DNA of 64,000 nucleotides from positions 235,275 to 299,274 of the forward strand of contig RQTK01000218.1 of NCBI GenBank assembly GCA_003991915.1, written 5' to 3'. Origin of the DNA: Elysia chlorotica (Eukaryota; Mollusca; Gastropoda; Plakobranchidae). Each line of letters opens with the position of its first letter. Position 1 is the first letter of the stretch. The notes beneath the pieces were generated by a model that was not told the origin of the DNA, made no database searches, and saw only the letters and a program-made list of their open reading frames with translations. Of the stretch, positions 45,501 through 57,161 are shown in pieces. Both the position numbers and the translations under genes were made by a program.

Positions 45501-48500
45501 TAATGTTAATGATTATGTAAGCTAGAAGTCGGAATTTTTTCAAAACTATTAGAAATATCTAAAGATTTAAAGATATGTGTCTTGTGTCTATAAGAGCACT
45601 ACATGGGTAGTGATGGAGTAATGATTGATGTTTTTGTAGTCTATTTGCTCACGTTGGACTATAAGGAACCAAGCCAAACCCAGACGAGCTAGTCTAGTTG
45701 CTCACTTGTTGAGGAGGAACCAAGCCAAACCCAGACGAGCTAGTCTAGTTACTCATGTTGGACTATAAGGAACCAAGCCAAACCCAGACGAGCCAGCCTT
45801 GCCTACCTGTTGAGGAGGAACCAAGCCAAACCCAGAGCCAGCCTTGCCTACCTGTTGAGGAGGAACCAACAAGCCAAACCCAGAGCTAGCCTTGCCTACC
45901 TGTTGAGGAGGAACCAAGCCAAACCCAGAGCCAGCCTTGCCTACCTGTTGAGGAGGGACCAACAAGCCAAACCCAGAGCTAGCCTTGCCTACCTGTTGAG
46001 GAGGAACCAGTTCTCCATCTTCTGCTTGGTGGCGGCGGCCGGCGTGTAGTTGTGCAGGTCCACCAGGCGCGGGAAGTAGTGCTTGATGATCTCGCCCACC
46101 AGCACTAGAGGGGGGGGGGGGGGTCAAGGTCATGCATTAATTCATAGAGTTTGGACAACTATACTTAGACTGCATTTGAGGCTGTTTTGAAAAATCGTTT
46201 ATTTTGCGCAAAAGAATAGGGAGAATAAGAAGGGAAAATGCAGGTGGAAACAGACATGGATGAATCAACTACAAAACGCCTGATTGCTCAACGGATTGAT
46301 CAGTTAAAAATTACCAATATCAAAAAAAAGAAGAAAAAAAAACCCCAAAATCTTTGACCAGATTAAATCTTAATAATAAAAGGGTGCTTAAAATGTTCTT
46401 TACACGACATTTCCGAAATAGTGTTTCCACGAGTGATGTCCATCTAATACTAATTTATAGCCAGGAATGTAAGATCGTGTCATGTTATAATGATTTCTCG
46501 CATGCCACGTTTATTAACACAGATCCCCGGAATAGTCATCCTTGTTTGATAAATCTAGAGGGCTACAGAGGCCCCATCATCAACATGGCGGTGATGACCC
46601 TTTATGGCTTGTGTTTGGAGCAAGGCTTCAGAATCATCGAAATAAATAAACATTTGCATTTAGGACCAAAGTAAGCTATATATCATTAAAATGTTAGGCA
46701 ACGTCAGGGCAGTTCAGGTTTTTAATCTAGTAGGCTTGTGGGTTGAACAAAAATACTCATTGAGTATCATTCTGTTCTAACTATGATACTTATTGAACGA
46801 AAAAAGATCAATATTACCGTTGTTATGCAAAGACGTGTTCACTAGAGACAATTTGATGGCTCTGCCTGTTATTTTTGGAAGCCCCATTCAGTCTGTAGAC
46901 AAGAATGGCTAACCAGCGAGGCCTCCTTGAGAACAGACCAAGTCACCGAGTTGGGTTGGGTTGGTTTTAACGTCCAATAGCAGCACTATATAGGCTATAT
47001 TGTTGACGGGCCCCAAGACGGACGTCTGACAATTGTATGTGCTGCAACACAGGAGACAGGGCGGGGATACCATGACTCCAGTCTCAGCCGGTCACATTAT
47101 ACTGACACCGACCCAACCAGTAGGGAACGCAACAGTAAGGATTTGAACTCAGGACCTTTTGCGTCGGAAGCCGATGTTCTACCCCTAGACCCCCCCCCCC
47201 CCAAGTCACCGAAATGATTAGAGTGAACACATTTTAGCGCAATAAGTGTAACAGTGATCTATCTCGCATAAATCATCACGAGAGTTAGTTCAGGTTGACA
47301 CTCAGACAGGAATTTTTGCTCAGCCTACCCAGCCTACATTTCGATAATGAGAAATGAGAAAACTTTTTTTTATCTTTTCAAAGGTATAATTCACTTGGAC
47401 CAACTCAACTCAACGCCAGACTTAGAGAACTTGTGGTTGTATGCAGTGGTATGTGTATTCTTGTATATGCGTGAAGAGGTACGTGTCTTTAAATAAGAAT
47501 TATGCATGGTTGGTAGTGTACAAGTTCAATAATTTTAAATGTGAATGTAAAATGCTTATTTTATTTTATTATCATTATTATCTCACACAAGTACAACTGG
47601 TGTTGTGATATTGAATCAAATGTATTATTGTACGACCAATAAAAATTTTCCTATGGGATACTAAAGGCTTATCTTATCTTATCTTATTCAAATACTTGTC
47701 AACTTGAAATGGTTACCGAAAATTTAGAACCGAAGTGACCTATGTCATTAAAATATTAGGTATATTTAGGACAGTAGTCTAATAGGCTTTGTGTGCCAAA
47801 CGAAAAATACTGAGTATTACTCTGTCCTAACAATGATACTAATTTAAAATAAAACAGATCAGTATTGCCCTTGTTATGCATAGGGACCCGTTTCTGTCCC
47901 TAATCTGAGAGATTCTATTTTATCTTTTCTTCGTGTGAGTAATGTTGATTGATCTTTGGAATGTAAAGTTAATGACTTGCTGAGAAACGAACAAACTTAG
48001 AACATCAAAGTACTGAGGAACGATACGAATGGTTTATTTTGGTTATGAACGGGATACAACCGCACGCACTGAAAGTCAGTGCAAAGCTCTGGAGAGAAAC
48101 ACGCCACCTCCGTTGTAGGATGTTCCATCCGATTCCTAAAATACTCGAACCTGCAGTAGTTTATCAATGAGATAGTACACCATCCACATAGAGCACTTAC
48201 TGAGGGCACAGATCGGGAAGAGCTCAGTGCTACACACTCTGCCTGACAGCCTGACACTTACGGCGATGTGGAGAGCAAATAAGCAAGACATTGTTTAGGA
48301 CTGCAAGAACCTGCGTCCGTCTTGGGGCCCGTCCACAATATAGCCTATATAGTGCTGCTGTTGGACGTTAAACTAGCCCAACCAACCAACCTGCCAGAAC
48401 GTGCTCGAGGACTGGCCAGCGTGGCATCAAGACGTGAACCACACAGGTCCAGGACAACAGGGGAACAGCAAGAGGCCGGGCGTGATTAGGGAGTTTCTGT

Positions 48501-51500
48501 TTTTGTTGCTTAGCGCCAACGTCAACTTTAGACGGGTAAAATGTGCACGGTTCCTAGGACTAACGCCTCACAATTGTATGGACTAAAACACAGAGACATT
48601 GCGGAAATACCATGACCCCTGTCTCAACCGGTCACTTTAAACCGACACCGACTCAACCGTAGAAAACAAAATCGGGCAAATAAATTCTTGATCGATTGTG
48701 CGTTTCGAACCACGAACTTCCCTCACGATTCGTAGACCAACTCTCTACAACTTGCGTCAATTTGCCCCCCCCCCCCCCCCCCCCCCCCCAACCCCCACCC
48801 CCCCCCCCCCCCCACCACACACACACACTTCCCCATCTCCCCATTTCATATTCAGCAGATCAGCTTGAATAGTCACTACAATCATGCCTGTCGCGGTCAA
48901 GGTATTGCCAGGGGATTTGTGCATTTGTGAGCCACTGCTCATCCCAGCAGATTGTCCCTGTATGTAGTGACAAAGGAAGTAAGGCGTTGGGAATTAGCTG
49001 AGACAGGCGAAACTAGTTATCGGTGGCTCTGTAGTAGAAGGCACAAGCGGCCGCGATTTAATAAATCGGACTTTCTTATCACGGCCTGTCACTCAGTGGT
49101 ACTAGCACCAATCCGACCGCCGCGACTAGAGTGCTGGGAAATACAGAAAGGCAACACGCTTTCAACAGTTGTGGCTTGAACCGACACACTTAGAGTAGCG
49201 ACTGTTTAGGGTCCAAGCACTAATCTTTGCAGTAAGGGCGGGTTAGAGGTCTGACCATTTTGTTCCTTGTACATCTTACTTACTACTCGGATCGGCGTGA
49301 GCTTATATTCTACCATGGAAAAGTAAAATCAAGTCCTTTTGCAAATCAATACTTTTTTTATTGCCCGTTTTCGTGAAGTTTGTGAAGATGCAAAGAAACT
49401 AACTATTGCATAGAAAAAATGTCGGGTAATTCATCTTCAGGTTGTATGAATCAAACTCATGTGCTTGACAATAACTTAAGGAGCAAAATGTGTGGCAGAA
49501 GTAAAAATGAGAATGTCTAGCTATCCTAAGCTGCATATGCAACGCTAAAAACATTTTTTAAAAAGGTGATTCATACTTCTATAATGAGTAAGAATACCGA
49601 CATGAGGTATATCAGAAGAATCATAAACGTGACACGTAACGAAAAGAAAACAAAAGAAGATGTAATGGATTCCTCGGGGTAAAAATAATTATCACTCAAA
49701 ACAATTATAGAAAGACAGAATTTGTTAGGCATATAAACCAAACTGATAAAATGGAAAAAGACATATGATGTCTCTCTTGTTCAATACTTTGGTCACATAC
49801 AATCGGTCAAATGAACAATATGGTCGCCAATAGGGTTAAACTGACTTTCCTGTCTAGCTGATATAGGGGGTGAAAGACAGAGGAAGGCCACGCACTCAAT
49901 GTACACACTGCCTGAACAGTTATACCACGAGGGAAAAAACAATGTCTTCATCAAGGCAACTGATGGCAGAGAGAGATGGAGGGCAAGGGAGGGCCGATGT
50001 TTGTAACACTAACAACTCGATCGATAAAGGAATAAGAAGAAGATGATTTAGTCACTACAGACGATCAGCAAAAGGCACACAGAAATGACAATACATTGTC
50101 CAAATCAGCAAACCGGGGTGGGTTTTACAACAGTCATAGATTGAGGTAGACTTTCCGAACAGAGGTCACGCGCTCTATCACTGAGCCACCTCGTCCCACG
50201 CCCGTCCGTTTCTTGGTACGCGGCATACATTGAAGTGGTATTATGTCTGATACATTTTACTGTTCTATCAGCATGAAGAAACATAACGTGCTCCTGTCTA
50301 CATTCAGTACATGGCACAATACTAAACCAATATAATTGGCGCGTTAAACACAGAAACAAGAGCAGAAAAGTTGCGGAGAGGTTGGTTTGAGATAACTTGA
50401 ACATTGAACAATTTTATCCTAATTTTTGGAAAGATTGTACGCACTCAAAATTTGCCAAACCATTCTTTCCAAACAAACCGCCCTTCGTATGATAGATGGC
50501 TCGGTCTTTTTCATCAAAGGTAGAAAAGTATAAAGAAGAAGTAAGTTATAAAGGCAGAGGCAAAAACACGTTACACTTATAAAGGCCTACGTGTAAAAAT
50601 CATAAAGTTGCAGTTAATCTTTTTTTTTTATTTGTTAAATAGAAATAAGCAATATAAAAAGGGCCCATCACACATTTTAAAATACAAGATTAATTTCCGA
50701 TATTTGATGTGGTAATGGTGAGTGAATAGTTATATAAATGAAAGAAGCGTGTACATAGAACGTCGCCATGAAACGACTATTTCAGTGTACATAATCGTTA
50801 ACGAGGAGCGCACTGTGTCAGAGGAAACACGTATAGCTGAACCTATTGCCATTATGGTCTGTAACAACTCAGGCCCAATCACCTCGAGAAATGCATCTCA
50901 ATTAGCCATTAAAACTTTCAAAGACAACGTTACGCTCATTTACTGTTACATAAATGCAGGAAATTAGTAGAATAACTGGAAAATAGGAAATATCCAACCA
51001 GCACAATAACGCAGAACCAACAGAGCATGGGTTTGACAGAAATCATTCATTCTCTACTTTGGTTTAGAGATCAATATTTCTCCAGTCAAACTAATTTCGA
51101 TGAAACAATTGAAAAAAAAAATCTCGTCAAGCTTTCTTGATGAAATAGCTCTATTCAATTTCACAAGCTAACTAAGTCACTGTAGTTGAAACAGTTCAAA
51201 GACAGCAGCCTTTAACACTACTACTAGTACTAGCATAATAATAGGAGAAGTCATGCGCGGCTATGTCACGTGCTTTGAAAAACTGACCTGTCAACTTTTA
51301 ATAATATTCATTTGTTAATTACATTGGAAATTCCAATAAAACTGGTGCTGGTTAAGACGATTCTAAAATAAAAATTGAAATAACTTTTTTATTCCCAAAG
51401 TTATAACGTGGTTCTGATAAAATGTCTGAGTTGTAATGGTGGCTATTGCAAGATCAGAATGGCGGTCTATCTGCCTGTAAAACGTTGGTAAAGAGGGATA

Positions 51501-54500
51501 AATTAACAAGTGGTGGCCTGTTTGAAATATTGCTTAACGTCTTTGGACCCTCAGAGTTTTTGTTCTGAAATCAGGACGACCAACACAAAATGCGCACCAA
51601 TCGCACCGATCGCGCCTTCGTTCAATTAAATAAGCAATCGACGTTGAACAGTCATCGGGTGTAAGTAGCTACCGTAACGGTAGGCAGAAGTTAAATTTGA
51701 ATCTTCATGTACACATGGAACTTGTTTAAAATGTTTTCAATCTACTTGGTTCTGAAAGAAAAGTTATTTACAGCATTAACGTGAGGGGGTTTTCAGTTCC
51801 TCTTTGAAGAGTATGCACTGCCCAAAATAGGGGGTTTTCAGTTCCTCTTTGAAGAGTATGCACTGCCCAAAATAGTCTTTCGAGGAGTAAGACATAATTA
51901 TACCCAGAACCCCGTCTCTATGGGACGGTTATATCGATGAGCTAAATAAGGAATAAGCTCAACAAGAGAGGGGGAACACTGGAGGAGGTACCTACATCAA
52001 GAGCCATCGATTTTGGGATCAGTAGGCAAGACTAAAAGCCTCCTATAGATCGGTAAAACATCGGTACATTACTTGAAGAAGTAAGCCGAGCCGAAGGCCA
52101 GGGCGGGGGCTGTCTCCAGTAGAATGAAGCATAATATTTACTCAAGTGAATTTAGCCACTTGCGGGAATTTTCGCAAAGGCCAAACCATTACTAATGCAT
52201 GATCAAAGCAACCAGTGGGAAATTCGATCAGGCAGAATGAGAGTTCATTGTTTTACCATGGAGTTGCCAAACTTAATAACTTTAAGGGAATTCATACAGA
52301 ATAAATTATTTAAAAAACAGGATTGCTCAGCAATTGCTCAGTATGGATAGTTTCTTAAAAACGGCAATCATTCTGTGAAGTAGGTACAGTGTATGACTAA
52401 ATATCTTCAAGTTGTATTATAGTGCATAAGCTACACCAGTGGCCCGGGGCCACATTAGTAGAAATAAAACAGACCCGGCCAGCCCGCGGGGTCACGGGCC
52501 AAATTAAGTAGGGTCGCCTCCTGAGTTAAGCCCTTTAACTTTCTTTGCTATGCACGGCTTGGCACGGCAGTGGGACTGAGGGTGGACTCAGGCTGAGGCC
52601 TCCAACAATCTCCCTCTGGCCCAATAATTAGTAAAAACAGTAGCGAGTTGACATGGCCAAACTTAAGATCGGCCACCTACATCTAGACCACGGGGAGATT
52701 AGCTGTTGGAAGGGGAATAGCATTAGACCGAGGGCGTGACTCTGAGAAAGTGGTGGTGGGGCTTTTCAATACAACGGTTTGGTTTGTGACAAGCGTCAAT
52801 GGCGAGATTATTCTGACACTTATAGGGCCGTGAAATAATCAAATGCATTTTAAAACCGTGCTTCTTCACCCCTCCTATTGTAAGTGATTAGATTGAATTT
52901 TCAGCTTTTCTGCAGCCGCGTTTGCCTGGTTTTGCTCTCTATGACAAGAGCGGGACAAGAGGACAACCTTTTCCGAGTCTCTGCCTTAAAGCAAAAACAT
53001 TTTAAAAGTAACTGTGTTCGGTTCTTAGATAATATAAATGTTTAAAAAAAGATTAAATAATGCACTCATTACCCCTAACCTCTACAATACAGTTTGCGCC
53101 CCTGAAGGCTTGGCTCCGTCATCAGTTCGCCAAATCCAATTATGCAATTTACCTAACGAGAAAACCCTACCTCAATGTCAGTTCGTTTCTTTAGAATAAT
53201 TCGGGATAGTAATTGTAGACAAAAGAAAAACCCGTGGAACCGTTTTAAATCCAATAGATGGCCGCCTGTAAAGTTTTGCTCTCAACGAACTATGCCGAGT
53301 CGCTAGCGACACGTAAACATTCTACACGTTGATAAGATAGTTCTAAATGAACACATTCTTAGTTAAGGAAATACAAGCCCTCTGCTACTTTATCGTTACG
53401 TTTTCTAGGATACGACGGCGTATACAAAGACTCAAGACGAGTCAAGTTCGACAATTGTTTCTGTTGTTCCACAGAACACAATGTGAAAGAGGAAAAACAG
53501 GGTCTTCCCTTTCATCCGATATTATTGATCTCTATTGGCAGCGCCGCAAACACTGAGAGACAAAGGGCGCCTGATCACACAGACAACCCTAGACCAGATA
53601 AAAAGCCGCGCGCGCTCCCAACCAAGATAATTAGAATATTGCCCTTTACGATACGTACAGCAATACAATGAAAGCACACATATCAATAGCACAACAATGT
53701 ATCAGATTTTTTATATACGGGATTTACTTAACCAGGTCTTCGGTTTACATTGTTAATAAATCAAAAACGCTGTTTGGCAACAAAAAAAAAAAAAGCTTGA
53801 GTCCCGTTGTCTAAAATCACTTTGAAAGAAATATCTCTATATATGGGTTTTCACTCATGCACATACCATTGTAAACGCAGGTAATGCCTAATTGATTCAC
53901 AGGTGAAGGAGTATGGGAGATCAAGAAGAAGAAGAAGAAGAAGAAGAAGAAGAAGAAGAAGAAGAAGAAGAGAGAGGAAGGGGGAGGAGGAGGAGAAGAA
54001 GAAGAAAAAGAGGAAGAAGAAGAAGAAGAAGAAGAAGAAGAAGAAGAAGAAGAAGAAGAAGAAGAAGAAGAAGAAGAAGAAGAAGAAGAAGAAGAAGAAG
54101 AAGAAGAAGAAGAAGAAGAAGAAGAAGAAGAAGAAGAAGACGACGACGACAAAAGGGGGTGAAGAAACTGTGAGAAGTATAAGAAGGAGAAGGTAGGCAG
54201 AAAGAGTTAGTTCAATTGTGAGACACGTTATTTTTACATTAAGCCTTTTTTCATGCCAAATGTTGAAGGCCTTATCGACATTTGATAAACGATAGCATGT
54301 TCAATTTAATGGACCATACTTGCACCTATCTTGTTCAGCTTTTTTTTTAAAGAATGGTCTCAAAGAAAATTGAATCTATTGTGTTTTGAACTGCAACACA
54401 TTTATAAAACTTTGTATACATCTTATTTCCGTTCATACATCTCACATCCATTTTATGAACCATTCTCACATTCATCTTATGAATCATTCTCACATCCATT

Positions 54501-56021
54501 TTATGAACCATTCTCACATCCATCTTATGAACCATTCTCACATCCATTTTATGAACCATTCTCACAGTCACATCCATTTAATGAACCATTCTCACATCCA
54601 TTTAATGAACCATTCTCACATCCATTTTATGAACCATTCTCACATCCATTTATGAACCATTCTCACATCCATTTTATGAACCATTCTCACATCCATTTTA
54701 TGAACCATTCTCACATCCATTTTATGAACCATTCTCACATCCATTATATTAACCATTCTCACATCCATTTTATGATCCATTCTCACATTCATCTAATGAA
54801 CCATTCTCACATTCATCTTTAAAATGAACCGTTTTCACATTCATCTGATAAACCATTCTCACATCCATCTGATGAACCATTCTCACATCCATTGGATGAA
54901 CCATTCTCACATCCCTTTTATGAACCATTCTCACATCCATCTGATGAACCATTCTCACATCCATTTTATGAACCATTCTCACATCCTTTTTATGAACCAT
55001 TCTCACATTCATCTGATGAACCATTCTCACATTCATCTGATGAATCATTCTCACACCCCTTTTATGAACCGTTCTCACATTCATCTGATGAACCATTCTC
55101 ACATCCATCTGATGAACCATTCTCACATCCATTGGATGAACCATCCTCACATCCCTTTTAAGAACCATTCTCATATTCATCTGATGAACCATTCTCACAT
55201 GCATCTAATGAACCATTCTCACATCCATCTGATCAACCATTCTCACATCCATTTTATGAACCATTCTCATCCATTTGGTGAACCATTCTCACATCCGATG
55301 AACCATTCTCACATTCATCTGATGAACCATTCTCACATCCATTTTATGAACCATTTTCATCCATTTGATGAACCATTCTCACATCCGAAGAACCATTCTC
55401 ACATTCATCTGATGAACCATTCTCATATCCATTTTATGAACCATTCTCACATCCATCTTATGAACCATTCTCACATCCATTTTATCAACCATTCTCACAT
55501 CCATCTTATAAACCATTCTCACATCCATTTGATGAACCATTCTCACATCCATTTAATGAACCATTCTCACATCCATTTGATGAACCATTCTCACATTCAT
55601 CTAATGAACCATTCTCACATCCATTTTATGAACCATTCTCACATTCATCTGATGAACCATTCTCACATTCATCTGATGAACCATTCTCACATCCATTTTA
55701 TGAACCATTCTCACATCCATTTTATGAACCATTCTCACATCCATCTGATGAACCATTCTCACATCCATCTGATGAACCATTCTCACATCCATCTGATGAA
55801 CCATTCTCACATCCATCTGATGAACCATTCTCACATTCATCTGATGAATCCACCTTACCTCCATCTGAGAAGTCTTTCCCGATATTTTTTTTGGGCCTGC
55901 TCAGCGGTACTCGATCAATCCACTGGTACAGACTCTCCAGCTCAACGTCGTCGAAGTAATCCTCCATGTCGACTCGCGTCAGTCCATTGTAACCACGTTT
56001 TGCAAATATGTATTGCGTCAT
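39406..56021 (-). CDS. SPEF1: Sperm flagellar protein 1 / CLAMP homologue, six exons
   Basis: SPEF1 is a microtubule-binding and bundling protein of cilia, sperm flagella and apical cortical arrays. Minus-strand exons in order are 55967-55859, 46104-45993, 45299-45085, 44313-44187, 42908-42794 and 39561-39406. All phases agree and give 277 residues from the ATG at 55967. The CH domain covers about 1-110, with VPLSRPKKNIGKDFSDG, VLVGEIIKHYFPRLVDLHNY, KMENWFLLNRRVLRRL and VEKVLMMLRVQI. A Pro/Ser/Thr linker spans about 140-205. The C-terminal coiled coil (about 211-260) has KRMEQLLHLKDIRIEDLESR. An in-frame ATG at 56021 would add 18 residues; family length favours 55967. Human SPEF1 is shorter by about 40 residues. 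The first three donors each seed a tandem array. Confidence 0.95.
39780..41615 (+). mobile_element. Decayed non-LTR retrotransposon (endonuclease end and reverse transcriptase)
   Basis: The plus-strand remnants lie in SPEF1 intron 5. Near 39850-39980 the frame has TRRKTILDLYYGNIPDAYTS and LGASDHNNVYLIP, the end of an APE-type endonuclease. Near 40720-40930 it has PVALTSIVFKCFEKLVL and FAYKERKNIEDAV (first RT motifs). At 41017-41330 it has GALQGCVLLPILYTACTND and KFADD, the latter corresponding to the catalytic YADD/FADD motif, plus NLNINKTKEI. At 41361-41600 it has YKYLGLTIDCKLSFNTHI. Stops and frameshifts separate the pieces, so it is not active. The motifs fit the CR1/L2/Rex1 group. Confidence 0.9.
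41690..41872 (+). mobile_element. SINE copy inserted near the LINE 3' end
   Basis: The B box cagttcgagtccc is followed by gcccgccctgttgtgtttg, gcggcacataacattgtcag, ggtctgtccacaatctagcc and tatgtagtgctgac, as in the family A SINE. The A box region is not clear. Confidence 0.75.
41880..42015 (+). mobile_element. LINE 3' UTR with CTTAT tail
   Basis: It starts ccatacttagaggacttgtg, contains accattgtacgaccaag and gggataatgaaggcttatc, and ends in a CTTAT-type repeat. It is colinear with the LINE pieces upstream and similar to 47410-47690. Confidence 0.75.
42794..42908 (-). CDS. SPEF1: SPEF1 exon 5
   Basis: The acceptor is ttctaccag and the donor is attcag|gtaaac. It encodes linker residues and KAMLEEKELECMAKDETIQ, where the coiled coil starts. 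The 115-base length fits the flanking phases. Confidence 0.88.
42909..44186 (-). other. SPEF1 intron 4, nothing recognised
   Basis: AT-rich sequence without clear repeats or genes. Introns 5 and 3 hold the LINE and the 54-bp array respectively. Confidence 0.55.
44187..44313 (-). CDS. SPEF1: SPEF1 exon 4 (Pro/Ser/Thr linker)
   Basis: The acceptor is gtttcag and the donor is gaac|gtgagt. It encodes a low-complexity linker with SPKPTTVTGTEIVPY. It is supported by good sites and by phase agreement on both sides. Confidence 0.82.
44540..45095 (-). repeat. 54-bp array containing SPEF1 exon 3 donor, 10 units
   Basis: Plus-strand core gaggtctccactcctaactg occurs ten times, mostly at exact 54-bp spacing. 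On the minus strand each unit has ggagacctca|gta, i.e. the exon end plus a GTA(C/G)GA donor-like site. The period is a multiple of three. Confidence 0.95.
45085..45299 (-). CDS. SPEF1: SPEF1 exon 3 (end of CH domain)
   Basis: The acceptor is gattgcag and the donor is cctca|gtagga. It encodes RVLRRLELDLSDDVIRALSN and VEKVLMMLRVQIDKF, the second half of the CH domain, and a basic helix. The last ten bases plus the donor seed the 54-bp array. Confidence 0.95.
45690..46006 (-). repeat. 45/48-bp alternating array containing SPEF1 exon 2 donor
   Basis: Donor-bearing units are bounded at 45807, 45852, 45900, 45945 and 45993, giving spacings 45, 48, 45 and 48. Linked variants (an aac insertion and gagcc/gagct) show a 93-bp dimer was itself duplicated. 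Each minus-strand unit contains ttcctcctcaacag|gtaggc (one has tccctcct). More decayed units continue down to about 45640. Confidence 0.94.
45993..46104 (-). CDS. SPEF1: SPEF1 exon 2 (CH domain)
   Basis: The acceptor is ccctctag and the donor is caacag|gtaggc. It encodes VLVGEIIKHYFPRLVDLHNY and KMENWFLLN, the most conserved SPEF1 segment. The last 14 bases plus the donor seed the 45/48-bp array. Confidence 0.96.
46950..47200 (-). mobile_element. tRNA-derived SINE, family A, with target-site duplication
   Basis: It is full length in reverse orientation: CCAA-tail complement at 46950, body, and the tRNA-like head near 47150-47190. It is flanked by ccaagtcaccga at 46938-46949 and 47201-47212. 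The head end is a C-run of about 14. Confidence 0.93.
47390..47690 (+). mobile_element. LINE 3'-end fragment with CTTAT tail
   Basis: It shares cagacttagagaacttgtgg, tggtatgtgtattcttgtat, attgtacgaccaata and gggatactaaaggcttatc with 41880-42015, and ends in (CTTAT)n. It has no coding part. Confidence 0.75.
48315..48392 (+). mobile_element. SINE 3' fragment
   Basis: It matches gtcttggggcccgtccacaa and tatagcctatatagtgctgc of family A, with a CCAA-rich end. The 5' half is missing. Confidence 0.8.
48515..48764 (-). mobile_element. Divergent tRNA-derived SINE
   Basis: On the minus strand a B-box-like ggttcgaaacgc precedes a body with gagtcggtgtcggttt, tgaccggttgagacaggggt and gtcatggtatttccgc, in SINE order. 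A long C-run follows its head at 48765. Confidence 0.7.
49780..50045 (+). mobile_element. Decayed LINE C-terminal fragment
   Basis: Out-of-frame remnants YFGHI, GRPRTQC and ATDGRERWRA occur in the order typical of LINE C-termini, followed by an AAG-rich end. No intact frame remains. Confidence 0.5.
51785..51876. repeat. 46-bp tandem duplication
   Basis: Two adjacent, essentially identical copies of a unit starting gggggttttcagttcctctt. It is not near an exon. Confidence 0.93.
53921..54141. repeat. (GAA)n microsatellite, purine-only strand
   Basis: About 220 bases of AAG/GAA with a few GGA interruptions, in SPEF1 intron 1. The purine:pyrimidine mirror repeat could form triplex DNA, as GAA repeats are known to do. 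Confidence 0.97.
54440..55858 (-). repeat. 24-bp array next to SPEF1 exon 1 donor, ~59 units
   Basis: The plus-strand unit is gaaccattctcacatccatc plus tgat or variants. On the minus strand it reads tcatcagatggatgtgagaa. It resembles the exon 1 end (tctcagatggag|gtaagg) at 16 of 24 positions and keeps tcagatgga.gt.ag. The array stops where the exon donor begins. Confidence 0.88.
55859..55967 (-). CDS. SPEF1: SPEF1 exon 1 (start of CH domain)
   Basis: The ATG context is gtcgacATGG. It encodes LYQWIDRVPLSRPKKNIGKD and FSDG, joined by a split Val codon to exon 2. The donor is ggag|gtaagg. An upstream in-frame ATG lies at 56021. The 24-bp array begins directly after the donor. Confidence 0.94.
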
Positions 56022-57059
56022 GCTGTTACTGTCAAATTCCTTGTCTTACATATAGAGTTGGCACTTTATCTTGTGATGTTGGTTTGGTTTTCTTTAAATC
56101 TTGCTCCTTCTCACTGTTTCCCAGTTAGCTTCACGTTTCAAGATAAACAAAATGTCAGAAAAATTAGTTCTGAAAGAATCTGCTCATTTCATTTTCAAGA
56201 TACTTGGGAACATGTTAAAAAGTCTGTTTCAACTATTAAAACACCTCTGTAAATTTATTTTTGAAATGGCAATGAAATATACAATAAGACTGCCAAAACG
56301 TATAAATTAAGATTAATCATCATTCATATAGACAAAACAAACAAAAAAAATTCAATGAGCAAAAGCAATAGCAAAACAAGATTTAAAAATAGAGTGGCAA
56401 ATGAAATTTCATTTTACGAGCCCATTTTACGAGCCCATCTTTTTTGTTTTCTTGATTTAGAGGTGTTTTGTGTTTTTTATCTAACACTCTCAAATCTTTC
56501 AGAGCTCTGATTAGAGTTTGTTTGTCATACTTTGATATTATATTTTGTTTTGTCATACTTTGATATTATATTTTGTTTTGTTGCCTTGTGTTTGTTGTTG
56601 TTTTTTTTATAGGCCCACATTACATTTTATTAGAGTTCATGTTATATAAATTGAAAAGTTAAAAACCAACTGATGCAGTGATATCTATTAAATAAGATTT
56701 ATAAATGAATGGTCTTTGCTGCTGTGAGGTATTTTAACTAATCCCTGTGAAACATTTTATTAAATAAAGTTCTGATCATAATTTTAAAAAAACATTTGTT
56801 ACAAATGTAGCTATTGGTTTATAAATGGATAAAGGTAGATTATACAAACACTGATTATCAGAATCTAAATTTATTTGGCAGAAAATCATTCCAAAATCAT
56901 AACACAAAAGGACTAGATCTAGATCTTGATATAGACTTAGATTCTAGATATAGATCTATTTATTTAAGAAATTATATTACTAGGCCTACTTGATTCCTGC
57001 CAGGCACTTCCATTCCATATTAGCTCCTTTATAGATCTACATTCTGTCTTGCACTTAGC

Positions 57060-57161
57060 CGGCCCGCGAAACTTTCGTTAGTGTGGTTTAAGCCCAGGCA
57101 AGGGGATTAAAGGACTCAGCTGCGTGTGACTTTTGCTACTCGACCAGAAATGAAAGCGGTG
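57060..57161 (+). other. Possible non-coding first exon of the zinc-finger gene
   Basis: A GC-richer patch in an AT-rich region ends with gaaagcg|gtgagt, a strong donor. Joined to 60145 it would give only a short upstream frame, so it would be 5' UTR. This is inference only. Confidence 0.25.

Larger units (their letters stand above)
46105..53920 (-). other. SPEF1 intron 1 contents outside the 24-bp array
   Basis: It holds a full SINE (46950), a LINE 3' end (47390), SINE fragments (48315, 48515), a C-run (48765-48813), a LINE fragment (49780), a tRNA-like piece (50130-50200, minus), and a 46-bp duplication (51785-51876). The stretch 51880-53900 has nothing that I can support. Confidence 0.6.

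Noticed and set aside
45753..46133. 126-codon minus-strand frame over SPEF1 exon 2
   Set aside because: It is a wrong-frame reading. The conserved CH-domain frame is different and is joined by matching splice phases.
50722..50967. 81-codon open frame in SPEF1 intron 1
   Set aside because: It shows no recognisable domain, no splice context and AT-rich composition like its surroundings.
54824..56128. 434-codon plus-strand open frame rich in His/Ser/Asn
   Set aside because: It is the 24-bp array read on the wrong strand. A period divisible by three without stops gives long frames on both strands. It also overlaps SPEF1 exon 1 in antisense.
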